This document shows, one piece after another, positions 1 through 5,902 of a stretch of 8,269 bases of DNA; position 1 is the first letter of the stretch, and each line of letters starts with the position of its first letter. The DNA comes from Azoarcus sp. (lineage in GTDB: Bacteria > Pseudomonadota > Gammaproteobacteria > Burkholderiales > Rhodocyclaceae), in assembly GCA_031282905.1 (NCBI GenBank), contig JAITCV010000213.1, positions 1 through 8,269 on the forward strand, in the 5' to 3' direction. A program made the translations under genes and the position numbers. The notes under the pieces are model-generated. The model worked only from the letters and a program-made list of their open reading frames with translations, did no database searches and was not told the origin of the DNA.

Positions 1-633
1 GGACTCATCGGCGCGGGGCTGACGCTTTGGGCGATGTTGTGGCTGGCGGGCTCCGGCCGTCCGGCGCTGCTGTTGATGGCGGGGCTGGCGGTTTCCAGCC
101 TGAGCGGCGCGGCGCTGGCCGCGGTGCTGAATTTCGCGCCGAACCCCTTTGCCATGCAGGAACTGGTGTTTTGGCTGCTCGGTTCGGTCGCCGAACGCGG
201 CATGCCGCATCTCGTCTTTCTCCTGCCCGCACTGGTCATCGGCGCTTTCCTGATCTGGCGCGAACGCCGTCTGCTGGCGGCGCTCTCTCTGGGCGAACAG
301 GTCGCCAGCAGTCTGGGACTCGACTACCGGCGTGGAGGACGCCTGATCATCCTCGGCGTCGCCATCCTGGTGGGCGCGACCGTGTCGGTTGCCGGGAATA
401 TCGGCTTCGTCGGCCTGATCGCGCCTCATCTGGCGCGTCCGCTGGCGCAGAACCGCCCCGATCGCCTGCTCTTCCCCTCGGCCGCCATTGGCGCGATTCT
501 CGTCGCGCTCGCGGATCTGGTCGCGCGTCTGATGCCGCCAGGGCGGGAAATTCGCCTGGGCGTCCTGACCGCCTTCGTCGGCGCGCCCCTTTTCATCTGG
601 CTGATATGGAAAGACCGGAAACAATGGCTTTGA
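1..633 (+). CDS. FecCD/BtuC-type ABC transporter permease (5' truncated by window edge)
   Basis: Inner-membrane permease subunit of an ABC importer for corrinoids, haem or Fe(III)-siderophores. The frame is open from base 1, so the start lies upstream; 210 residues remain of a family usually about 320-350 long. Visible: several long hydrophobic segments, the family motif GFVGLIAPHLAR (about residues 135-146 of the fragment), which forms part of the coupling region to the ATPase, and the C-terminal signature EIRLGVLTAFVGAPLFIWLI. The gene overlaps the ATPase gene downstream (ATPase ATG at 624, this stop at 631-633), so the two are translationally coupled. The substrate cannot be read from the permease. 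The adenosyltransferase-like gene two places downstream favours cobalamin (BtuC-like), but a siderophore permease (FhuB/FecD-like) is not excluded. No frameshift or internal stop is seen. Confidence 0.9.
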   Translation, partial: GLIGAGLTLWAMLWLAGSGRPALLLMAGLAVSSLSGAALAAVLNFAPNPFAMQELVFWLLGSVAERGMPHLVFLLPALVIGAFLIWRERRLLAALSLGEQVASSLGLDYRRGGRLIILGVAILVGATVSVAGNIGFVGLIAPHLARPLAQNRPDRLLFPSAAIGAILVALADLVARLMPPGREIRLGVLTAFVGAPLFIWLIWKDRKQWL

Positions 634-1367
634 TCGAAATCCGCCACCTTGGCGTGGAAAATCGCCTGGAAGACATTTCCCTCGCCATGGAACCCGGCGA
701 AATGCTGGGCGTCATCGGCCCCAACGGCTCCGGAAAATCTTCCCTGCTGCAAAGCTTGGCCGGCATCCTGCCCGCGCGGGGAGAAATCTGGCTGAAAGAG
801 GCGCCTCTCCACACCCTCTCCGCTACCGAACGGGCGCGCCGCATCGGCTTCCTGCCGCAGTTCTGCGACAGCGCCTGGCCGCTGCTGGCGGAAGAAGTCG
901 TCGCCCTCGGGCGTCTGCCCTGGCGCGATCGGGACGAAGAGGCCATCCAGCAAGCCATCCGGCAAGCCGACATCGCGGCGCTGGCCAAAAAAAAGATCAA
1001 CCAACTCTCCGGCGGCGAACAAGCCCGCGTCTGGCTGGCGCGCGTGCTGGCGACCCGCCCCCATCTCATCCTCGCCGACGAACCCATCGCCAGCCTCGAC
1101 CTTTTCTATCAAGCCAAAGTCATGGAAACCCTGCGCCGCTACGCGGATGGTGACAATGGCGTCATCATCGCCCTGCACGATCTCGCGCTCGCCGCCCGCC
1201 ACTGCGACCGGCTCTGCCTGATGCAGCATGGCAAAATCCGCGCCTTCGGCCCCCCTGCGGAAGTGTTGACCGCAAGCGGATTGTCCGCGACCTTCGGCGT
1301 CCCCATCCACGTCGACCTCACCCACGCGCCGCCCATCATCCTGCCCGTCTGGAACACTCCGTCATGA
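624..1367 (+). CDS. ABC transporter ATP-binding protein, BtuD/FhuC/FecE type
   Basis: Cytoplasmic ATPase that powers the permease encoded just upstream. The 247-residue protein has all ABC motifs: Walker A GPNGSGKS (32-39), Q-loop Gln79 in GFLPQF, signature LSGGE (128-132), Walker B LILADE (148-153) and H-loop His185 in ALHD. The length is normal for this family. ATG 624 was chosen because GGAAAG at 608-613 is a good Shine-Dalgarno about 10 bases upstream. An in-frame ATG at 606 lacks one, and the much longer open frame upstream only shadows the permease gene. The gene overlaps the permease by 10 bases and the next gene by the four-base ATGA at 1364-1367, a typical tightly coupled operon. Corrinoid import is inferred from the downstream adenosyltransferase-like gene; iron-siderophore import is the alternative. 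Confidence 0.93.
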   Translation: MALIEIRHLGVENRLEDISLAMEPGEMLGVIGPNGSGKSSLLQSLAGILPARGEIWLKEAPLHTLSATERARRIGFLPQFCDSAWPLLAEEVVALGRLPWRDRDEEAIQQAIRQADIAALAKKKINQLSGGEQARVWLARVLATRPHLILADEPIASLDLFYQAKVMETLRRYADGDNGVIIALHDLALAARHCDRLCLMQHGKIRAFGPPAEVLTASGLSATFGVPIHVDLTHAPPIILPVWNTPS

Positions 1368-1915
1368 AACCCGGCAAGGACTTTTCCGAACTTTGTTATA
1401 CCTACATCTATGACACTACATGGCTGTGTGACTATGAAGTGACCACCGATGAATTGTGCGCCCAGCTTGGCATGGCGTATTCCCACGTGGAACAGGATGA
1501 CAAGCTGGCGGACATCGCGCCCGACCTGGCCCGCCTGCAAGCCCTGGCCCTGCACGCGAATGGTTCCATCCGGGCGAAAATGGCCGTCGAAGCCGATGAT
1601 CTGGCATGGTTGCACACCCGTTACAGCCATTACTGCGCCGAGGTGGAAGGCCAGGAACCCGGACGCTTGAAACACTTCATCCTGCCGCGCGGCACCGATC
1701 CCGTCCCGCAACTCCACCAGGCGCGCTCCACCGCGAAAAAAGCGATCCGTTATCTGGTGCGGGTGGAACAGGACGGCAGGACGATCCCGCCGGAAATTCC
1801 CCGGCTGTTGAATCTGATGTGCAATTTCTGTTTCCTTCTCACCGTCGTGGTCAACCAGCGCCGCCAAGTGCGTGAACCCATTTTCGTCAGCAAGAGTTAT
1901 GTGTTGAAGCGGTAG
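1364..1915 (+). CDS. Divergent PduO-type cobalamin adenosyltransferase-like protein
   Basis: The 183-residue protein resembles the PduO-type ATP:cob(I)alamin adenosyltransferase family (Cob_adeno_trans), which attaches the adenosyl group to reduced B12. Seen: TTDELCAQLGMA (27-38) matches the family TVDELN..LG block, including Asp29. FILPRGTDPVPQLHQARSTA (105-124) matches the ILPGG...LHxARxxxRR block. LLNLMCNFCFLLTVVVN (148-164) matches the C-terminal helix. Odd: the N-terminal glycine-rich ATP-binding TGDxGTT motif is replaced by YIYDTTWLCDYE, ILPGG has become ILPRG, and the RR.ER stretch after Arg121 reads KKAIR. The protein may be a catalytically altered paralogue, a cobalamin-binding chaperone or an unusual enzyme. 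It starts at an ATGA overlap with the ATPase gene, with GGAA 9 bases upstream. Linkage to a BtuCD-like pair supports corrinoid handling. Family membership is a motif-level judgement by eye. Confidence 0.6.
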   Translation: MKPGKDFSELCYTYIYDTTWLCDYEVTTDELCAQLGMAYSHVEQDDKLADIAPDLARLQALALHANGSIRAKMAVEADDLAWLHTRYSHYCAEVEGQEPGRLKHFILPRGTDPVPQLHQARSTAKKAIRYLVRVEQDGRTIPPEIPRLLNLMCNFCFLLTVVVNQRRQVREPIFVSKSYVLKR

Positions 1916-1923
1916 TTTGCCGG

Positions 1924-2010
1924 GAGGAACACGATCTGTATTCGGGCATCAAGGATCAGGACGCGCACATCAAATTCGCCTTTCTGACCGCCGTTTCCAA
2001 ATTCAGCAAA
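1924..2010 (+). pseudogene. Remnant of a PF09820-type AAA-ATPase-like gene
   Basis: In this frame the DNA encodes a fragment ending in DAHIKFAFLTAVSKFSK (1960-2010). It closely resembles the conserved stretch after the Walker B region of the large AAA-ATPase-like/PD-(D/E)XK nuclease family (PF09820/PF08011), normally near I+FAFITGVSKFSK+SIFSGLNNL. No N-terminal part (Walker A, Walker B) lies upstream, because the frame is interrupted by the coupled operon, and the homology stops after FSK. The frame stays open to a stop at 2200-2202, but that part is not recognisable. It is best read as gene debris left by insertion or deletion. The assignment rests on remembered family motifs and is moderate. 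Confidence 0.45.
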
Positions 2011-2227
2011 TCAATACGCAACGTGGCGGGGTTTGAAGTCGAGACCTTGACGGGGGGCATCCGTTGGAGGAAGGAAATCGTCAGGGCGACCGCATCCAAG
2101 GAACAGGAACGAGTCCAAAGCGGGAAGCGCGATAGTCCGAGACTGTGGGGTATCGACACCATGCTGGCGACCCCGATCGTTTGCGTGTGCGACGCTCGAT
2201 GAAACGGAAACGAACGCAAACGAGTCA

Positions 2228-2254
2228 ACGACGGGTTTTTACGCCGCCCGTCGT
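2228..2254. repeat. Hairpin, 8-bp perfect stem
   Basis: ACGACGGG at 2228-2235 pairs perfectly with CCCGTCGT at 2247-2254 around an 11-base loop that includes TTTTTA. There is no T-run after the stem, so it is not a canonical rho-independent terminator. It could be structural debris of the same element as the larger hairpin nearby. Confidence 0.5.
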
Positions 2255-2257
2255 CAA

Positions 2258-2287
2258 CCACGACCACCCGGGCCCACGACCACCCGG
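2258..2287. repeat. Two tandem copies of a 14-base direct repeat
   Basis: CCACGACCACCCGG occurs at 2258-2271 and again at 2274-2287, a 16-base period. Only two copies are present, so this is a short local duplication and not an array. It lies between the two hairpins. Confidence 0.6.
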
Positions 2288-2289
2288 AG

Positions 2290-2329
2290 CCGCGACATCC
2301 AGGGAAGTGTTCTTTCCTGGATGTCGCGG
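2290..2329. terminator. Strong 17-bp hairpin at the 3' end of the regulator gene; possible terminator
   Basis: CCGCGACATCCAGGGAA (2290-2306) pairs with TTTCCTGGATGTCGCGG (2313-2329) around a 6-base loop, GTGTTC. Sixteen pairs are Watson-Crick and one is a G-T (G-U wobble in the + strand RNA). It ends 7 bases beyond the stop codon of the minus-strand regulator, so position suits a terminator for that gene or for read-through from the left operon. No T-tract follows on either strand, so rho-independent termination is uncertain. It could instead be a structured repeat such as a REP-like element. Confidence 0.45.
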
Positions 2330-2336
2330 ATAATGC

Positions 2337-2636
2337 TCAGGTGGTTTTCTTCGACGCGCTACGCGCTTCCTTCTTCAGCGTCTTGTAAAGCTCAGGGTTG
2401 GTGGTCTTGAGGTAAGTGGCAACTTCCACATCCTCTTTCTTGACCTTGTTGATGTCGATTTGTTCGACGTGGACAAGACGCAACAGTGCCTGTACGGGAC
2501 GGGGGATGCTGCGACCGCTTTCGTAGCGCGAACCACCGCTCTGGGTGACGCCGATCCTGGACCAGAACTGTGATTGGTTGAGGCCAAGCTTGCGACGGAT
2601 TTCGCGCACGTCGATGGGTTGTTCGATGATTTTCAT
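2337..2636 (-). CDS. XRE-family helix-turn-helix regulator, 99 aa
   Basis: A small DNA-binding protein, read right to left. Residues 9-55 form the helix-turn-helix: first helix DVREIRRKLGL, second helix NQSQFWSRI, turn GV, recognition helix TQSGGSRYESG, then PRPVQALLRL. The C-terminal third is charged and lysine-rich (KKEDVEVATYLKT...KKEARSASKKTT), probably a helical tail for dimerisation or contacts. Such stand-alone XRE-type proteins are common in Betaproteobacteria and mostly unassigned. The ATG (complement of 2634-2636) is supported by AAAGGA on the minus strand (complement of 2645-2650), 8 bases upstream. It is divergent from cysK, and candidate operators lie in the shared intergenic region, so autoregulation is plausible. 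Control of cysK and the encapsulin genes is possible but unproven. Confidence 0.85.
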   Translation of the reverse strand: MKIIEQPIDVREIRRKLGLNQSQFWSRIGVTQSGGSRYESGRSIPRPVQALLRLVHVEQIDINKVKKEDVEVATYLKTTNPELYKTLKKEARSASKKTT

Positions 2637-2659
2637 GGTGTATGTCCTTTGTGAGTGCT

Positions 2660-2675
2660 GGTTTCGGTGGAAACC
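2660..2675 (-). promoter_or_regulatory. Small hairpin in the leader of the regulator mRNA
   Basis: GGTTTC (2660-2665) and GAAACC (2670-2675) pair perfectly around a 4-base loop. On the minus strand this lies just upstream of the Shine-Dalgarno at 2645-2650. It could affect ribosome access or mRNA stability. Six base pairs is short enough to arise by chance. Confidence 0.3.
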
Positions 2676-2697
2676 GCGGGTGAGTTGTCGACGAGTG

Positions 2698-2716
2698 CTT
2701 ACTAAACTTCAGTAAG
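2698..2716. promoter_or_regulatory. 19-bp near-palindrome, candidate operator of the HTH regulator
   Basis: CTTACTAAACTTCAGTAAG is symmetric about base 2707, with 8 of 9 pairs matching (only 2704/2710 fail). It lies between the putative minus-strand promoter and the regulator gene, where a repressor site for autoregulation is expected. The core is TTACT-7 bases-AGTAA. A second 5-7-5 inverted repeat lies 63 bases away. Binding by the regulator is inferred. Confidence 0.45.
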
Positions 2717-2739
2717 GTAACCGGATTCTATATCATGTT

Positions 2740-2768
2740 TCTATATGTGGAAAGGGCATATTTAACAA
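2740..2768 (-). promoter_or_regulatory. Candidate sigma70-type promoter of the HTH regulator
   Basis: On the minus strand, TTGTTA (complement of 2763-2768) and TATAGA (complement of 2740-2745) are separated by exactly 17 bases. A second TATAGA lies at 2727-2732 and could serve as an alternative -10 box. Transcription would run left through the near-palindrome at 2698-2716 into the regulator gene. Confidence 0.4.
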
Positions 2769-2778
2769 TTGCGGTTAA
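2762..2778. promoter_or_regulatory. Second 5-7-5 inverted repeat overlapping the minus-strand -35 box
   Basis: TTAAC (2762-2766) and GTTAA (2774-2778) form an inverted repeat with a 7-base spacer, and they overlap the putative -35 box. A separate 10-bp perfect palindrome, CGGTTAACCG, overlaps its right arm at 2772-2781. The arm and spacer lengths equal those of the core of the near-palindrome at 2698-2716, although the arm sequences differ. Confidence 0.3.
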
Positions 2779-2931
2779 CCGAAACGAGTGCATAGGAAAA
2801 ACCGACTCATGTATATGACCACATACCTTCGGCAAAACGTGCAAATTGCATTAATACGCCTTTCGATATATGCATTATAGTTTGCCTTGCCGCATGGCTT
2901 CCCAGCGGGAAACGCGCGGCGGTACTATGCT

Positions 2932-2937
2932 TATAAT
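2932..2937 (+). promoter_or_regulatory. Candidate -10 box for the cysK-epsC-encapsulin operon
   Basis: A perfect TATAAT lies 71 bases upstream of the cysK start codon, in the AT-rich part of the divergent intergenic region. No good -35 hexamer is seen at 16-18 bases upstream (GAAACG at 2909-2914), so an activator such as a CysB-type LysR regulator may be needed. A weaker alternative upstream is TTGCAT at 2846-2851, followed by TATATG. The leader from about 2945 to 3008 shows no riboswitch that I recognise. Confidence 0.35.
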
Positions 2938-3008
2938 GTTTCCATGCTTGGTTTTCAAGGCATCCCCCGTTACAGTGCGCCACCTGTTTTTTCCTTTGGA
3001 GATTTTTC

Positions 3009-3983
3009 ATGAGCCTGTTCGATGACAACGCCCAGTCCATTGGGCGCACTCCCCTGATCCGCCTGACGCGCGTAATTGACGGTGCGGGAGCAACAGTATT
3101 GGCCAAGATCGAGGGCCGCAATCCGGCGTATTCGGTCAAGGATCGCATCGGCGTGGCGCTGGTCGAGGATGCGGAAAAGCGTGGCCTGCTGGGGCCGGGC
3201 AAGGAACTGGTGGAGCCGACTTCGGGCAATACCGGGATTGCGCTTGCCTTCGTGGCGGCGGCGAAGGGGATTCCCCTGACCCTGACCATGCCGGAGACGA
3301 TGAGTATCGAGCGGCGCAAATTGCTGGTTGCGTTCGGCGCCAAACTGGTGTTGACCGAAGGGCCGAAAGGCATGGCGGGGGCGGTCGCGCGGGCGGAAGA
3401 AATCGTCGCGGCCGATCCCGGCAAATACGTGCTCCTCCAGCAGTTCAAGAATCCGGCGAATCCGGCGATCCACGAGGCGACGACCGGCCCGGAAGTCTGG
3501 GAAGACACCGATGGCAAGGTCGACATCTTCGTCTCCGGCGTCGGCACCGGCGGCACGATCACCGGGGTTTCCCGCTACATCAAGAAAACCAAGGGCAAGG
3601 CGATTCTTTCCGTGGCGGTGGAGCCAGAATCCAGCCCGGTGCTGACCCAGAAGAAAAGCGGTCAACCCCTGCAACCTGGCCCGCACAAGATTCAGGGGAT
3701 CGGCCCTGGCTTTGTGCCCGATGTGCTGGATCTGTCGCTCGTCGACGTCATCGAGAAAGTCGGCAACGACGAGGCCGTGGCCTATGCGCGGCGTCTCGCC
3801 AAGGAGGAAGGCATTCTCTCCGGCATTTCCTCCGGGGCGGCGGTGGCCGCCGCCGTGCGCCTGGCGAAGCAGCCGCAGCACGCGGGCAAGACCATCGTGG
3901 TGATCCTGCCCGATTCCGGCGAACGTTATCTTTCTTCCGTGTTGTTCGAAGGCGTGTTCGATGCATCGGGTAACGCATTGTGA
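3009..3983 (+). CDS. cysK: Cysteine synthase A (O-acetylserine sulfhydrylase)
   Basis: PLP enzyme that joins O-acetylserine and sulfide to give L-cysteine and acetate in the cytoplasm. At 324 residues it is almost the length of E. coli CysK (323) and aligns with it throughout. Visible: the PLP lysine Lys44 in YSVKDR, substrate loop TSGNTG (71-76), METMSIERRK-type region ending in MSIERRKLL (98-106), phosphate-binding GVGTGGT (177-183), GPHKIQGIGPGF (224-235, CysK-type and unlike CysM), Ser274 in GISSGAA contacting the PLP ring, and PDSGERY (301-307). The start is supported by GGAG at 2998-3001, 7 bases upstream. It is the first gene of the encapsulin operon, and its TGA overlaps the GTG start of epsC. 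It can supply the cysteine used by the encapsulated desulfurase and forms the classical pair with serine acetyltransferase. Confidence 0.97.
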   Translation: MSLFDDNAQSIGRTPLIRLTRVIDGAGATVLAKIEGRNPAYSVKDRIGVALVEDAEKRGLLGPGKELVEPTSGNTGIALAFVAAAKGIPLTLTMPETMSIERRKLLVAFGAKLVLTEGPKGMAGAVARAEEIVAADPGKYVLLQQFKNPANPAIHEATTGPEVWEDTDGKVDIFVSGVGTGGTITGVSRYIKKTKGKAILSVAVEPESSPVLTQKKSGQPLQPGPHKIQGIGPGFVPDVLDLSLVDVIEKVGNDEAVAYARRLAKEEGILSGISSGAAVAAAVRLAKQPQHAGKTIVVILPDSGERYLSSVLFEGVFDASGNAL

Positions 3984-4948
3984 CCCACGGCGCGAACGCA
4001 TGGCCGACGGGAAGCGAAGCGGCTGGCGCGCCGCCGGCCCTGCGTCTTGACATTGATGGGCTGGTCGCCGAGCTGCGCGCCTTGCGGGTGCATTCTCTGC
4101 AAACGCGCAGCCGCATCGGCCGGCCACCCAAACTGCCTTCGCGCAAGGCTCTGTCGGGCATTCTGGAAGGTTTGGCGGCGGCGCTCTTTCCCAATCGCCT
4201 GGGCGCGCCGGAGTTGACCGACGAAGGGCTGGATTATTTCGTCGGCCATACCCTGGACAGCGCCTTGCGCGCTTTGTTCGGCGAACTGCGCCGGGAGTTG
4301 CGGTTCATGGCGAATCTCGCGCCCGAAAGTCATGAAATCGACGCGCAGGCGGCGGCGATCGTGCAAGGCTTTGCTTCCAGTCTGCCCAAGGTGCGCGACC
4401 TGCTCGACAGCGATATCCGCGCCGCTTATGAAGGCGATCCGGCCGCGCGCAGCGTCGATGAGGTGCTGGTGTGCTATCCCGGCATTTTTGCCATTACCTA
4501 TCACCGGCTGGCCCATGAACTGTACGTGCTGGGCGCGCCGCTCACGGCGCGCATCATCGCCGAAATCGCGCATTCGGCCACGGGCATCGACATTCATCCC
4601 GGCGCCGTCATTGGCGGCAGCTTTTTCATCGATCATGGTACCGGCGTCGTGATCGGCGAGACCTGCATCATCGGCGAGCGGGTGCGCATCTACCAGGCGG
4701 TCACGCTGGGCGCCAAACGCTTTCCGGTCAATGAACGTGGCGAACTGATCAAGGGCGGCGCGCGCCATCCCATCGTCGAGGATGATGTGGTGATTTACGC
4801 CGGCGCCACGATCCTGGGGCGTGTTACGATCGGCCGAGCTTCTTCCATCGGCGGCAGCGTCTGGCTGACTCGCAGCGTGCCCCCCGACAGTCACATCACC
4901 CAGGCGCTGGTGCGCAATGACGAATTCGCCGCGGGCAGCGGCATATGA
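3980..4948 (+). CDS. epsC: Serine O-acetyltransferase, EpsC/SrpH type
   Basis: Transfers acetyl from acetyl-CoA to L-serine, giving O-acetylserine for CysK. The 322 residues comprise an N-terminal helical SAT domain (about 25-195) and a C-terminal left-handed beta-helix of hexapeptide repeats (about 196-300). Visible: DIHPGAVIGG (204-213), the catalytic Asp-His in FIDHGTGVVIGE (216-227), IYQAVTLGAKRF (237-248) and a beta-helix loop His263. This is the longer type that is repeatedly linked to family 2A encapsulins. The start is GTG 3980, overlapping the cysK stop as GTGA. The only upstream GGG is weak, so translation probably depends on coupling, and no in-frame ATG occurs before residue 110. 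The C-terminus ends GSGI, the Gly-x-Gly-Ile tail that in classical CysE enters the CysK active site. The stop lies 21 bases before the encapsulin start. Confidence 0.95.
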   Translation: MTHGANAWPTGSEAAGAPPALRLDIDGLVAELRALRVHSLQTRSRIGRPPKLPSRKALSGILEGLAAALFPNRLGAPELTDEGLDYFVGHTLDSALRALFGELRRELRFMANLAPESHEIDAQAAAIVQGFASSLPKVRDLLDSDIRAAYEGDPAARSVDEVLVCYPGIFAITYHRLAHELYVLGAPLTARIIAEIAHSATGIDIHPGAVIGGSFFIDHGTGVVIGETCIIGERVRIYQAVTLGAKRFPVNERGELIKGGARHPIVEDDVVIYAGATILGRVTIGRASSIGGSVWLTRSVPPDSHITQALVRNDEFAAGSGI

Positions 4949-4969
4949 TGATTTCTTCTGGAGAAAAGC

Positions 4970-5902
4970 ATGACTGCTGATATTCATGATGCACAAACCG
5001 CATTGGGCGACGTTGCCGCGCGAACGCTTGCCAATGCGACCAAGACCGTCCCGATGCTGGGACGCATCACGCCACGCTGGTTGCCGCAATTCCTGCAATG
5101 GGTACCGGTGGAAGCCGGCATCTACCGCGTCAACAAGGTCAAGGATGGTTCACGCATCACCGTCGACTGTTCCAACCGCGATGAAAAGGAACTGCCGCAG
5201 ACCTTCGTGGATTACGAGGAATGGGGCCGGGAATACATGCTGAGCGCGGTCAACGCCGTGGTCGATGTGCATACACGAGTCTCGGATCTCTACAGCAGTC
5301 CACACAACCAGATCCAGGAGCAATTGCGCCTGACCATCGAGATCATCAAGGAACGCCAGGAAAGCGAACTGATCAACAACAGTGAATATGGCCTGCTCAA
5401 CAACGTTGCTCCCGAGCAGCGTGTCCAGCCGATCACCGGCGCGCCGACCCCGGACGACCTGGACGAACTGATTGCCCGGGTGTGGAAACAACCCGCGTTC
5501 TTTCTTGCCCATCCACGCGCGATCGCCGCTTTCGGCCGCGAATGCACCCGGCGCGGCGTGCCGCCGCCCACGGTGTCGATCTTCGGTTCCCAATTCATCA
5601 CCTGGCGCGGCATTCCGCTCGTCCCCAGCGACAAGCTCGACGTCAGGGACGGCAAGAGCAACATCCTGCTGCTGCGCACCGGCGAAAACCGCCAGGGCGT
5701 GGTCGGACTCTACCAGCCCAACCTCCCGGGCGAACAAAGCCTGGGGCTGTCCGTGCGCTTCATGGGCATCAACCACAAAGCCATCGCCTCTTATCTGATC
5801 TCCCTCTATTGCTCGCTGGCGGTATTGACGGAAGACGCGCTTGCCGTGCTCGAAAACGTGGAAGTGGATAAATACCATGAGTACGCTCACCAGTATGTCT
5901 GA
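4970..5902 (+). CDS. srpI: Family 2A encapsulin nanocompartment shell protein (SrpI-like)
   Basis: Self-assembling HK97-fold shell protein that forms an icosahedral protein cage in the cytoplasm. The 310 residues match the SrpI family: an N-terminal arm with DVAARTLANATKTVPM (14-29) and ITPRWLPQFLQWVPVEAGIY (33-52), an E-loop/P-domain region with VDYEEWGREYML (80-91), the long spine helix LTIEIIKERQESELINN (121-137), an A-domain region around WKQPAFFLAHPRAIAAFGRE (172-191) and SIFGSQFITWRGIPLVPSD (203-221), and a C-terminal helix SYLISLYCSLAVL (274-286). There is no cyclic-nucleotide-binding insert, which separates it from family 2B. GGAGA at 4960-4964 supports the ATG. The next gene encodes the standard family 2A cargo, a cysteine desulfurase, and overlaps by 26 bases. 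In Synechococcus and Acinetobacter, related shells enclose this enzyme, and sulfur storage has been reported. Confidence 0.95.
   Translation: MTADIHDAQTALGDVAARTLANATKTVPMLGRITPRWLPQFLQWVPVEAGIYRVNKVKDGSRITVDCSNRDEKELPQTFVDYEEWGREYMLSAVNAVVDVHTRVSDLYSSPHNQIQEQLRLTIEIIKERQESELINNSEYGLLNNVAPEQRVQPITGAPTPDDLDELIARVWKQPAFFLAHPRAIAAFGRECTRRGVPPPTVSIFGSQFITWRGIPLVPSDKLDVRDGKSNILLLRTGENRQGVVGLYQPNLPGEQSLGLSVRFMGINHKAIASYLISLYCSLAVLTEDALAVLENVEVDKYHEYAHQYV

Larger units (their letters stand above)
2011..2336. other. Intergenic stretch without a recognisable gene
   Basis: Reading frames on both strands are open for around 100 codons here (+ strand to 2202; minus strand 2267 to 1956). Neither gives a protein I recognise and neither has a good ribosome binding site. 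The stretch holds an 8-bp hairpin, two copies of a 14-base direct repeat and a 17-bp hairpin, listed separately. Together with the ATPase-like remnant at its left edge it looks like a site of past insertion and decay. Confidence 0.5.

Noticed and set aside
27..623. Long + strand open frame leading into the ABC ATPase, which would give a 446-residue protein
   Set aside because: Its first 199 codons read Arg/Gly/Ala-rich sequence in the wrong frame of the permease gene. The ATPase domain begins at ATG 624 with its own ribosome binding site.
2185..2193. GTGTGCGAC resembles the 5' end of bacterial group II introns
   Set aside because: No domain V-like hairpin, reverse transcriptase frame or 3' boundary follows. 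A 9-base match is not meaningful.
2258..2287. Start of a CRISPR array
   Set aside because: Only two 14-base copies with a 2-base gap, no spacers and no cas genes.
3009..3983. CysM (cysteine synthase B) or cystathionine beta-synthase
   Set aside because: The length of 324 residues, GPHKIQGIGPGF and the near end-to-end match to CysK motifs fit CysK. There is no haem or CBS domain.
2970..4127. Long minus-strand open frames opposite cysK, epsC, the encapsulin and the desulfurase (also around 3926-5098, 5150-6442 and 6390-7790)
   Set aside because: They are antisense shadows of high-GC genes. The translations are Arg/Gly/Asp/His-rich with no family motifs, while the + strand genes match known families end to end.
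4970..5902. Phage capsid or family 2B encapsulin
   Set aside because: There are no phage genes nearby and no cyclic-nucleotide-binding insert. Length, motifs and the desulfurase neighbour all fit family 2A.
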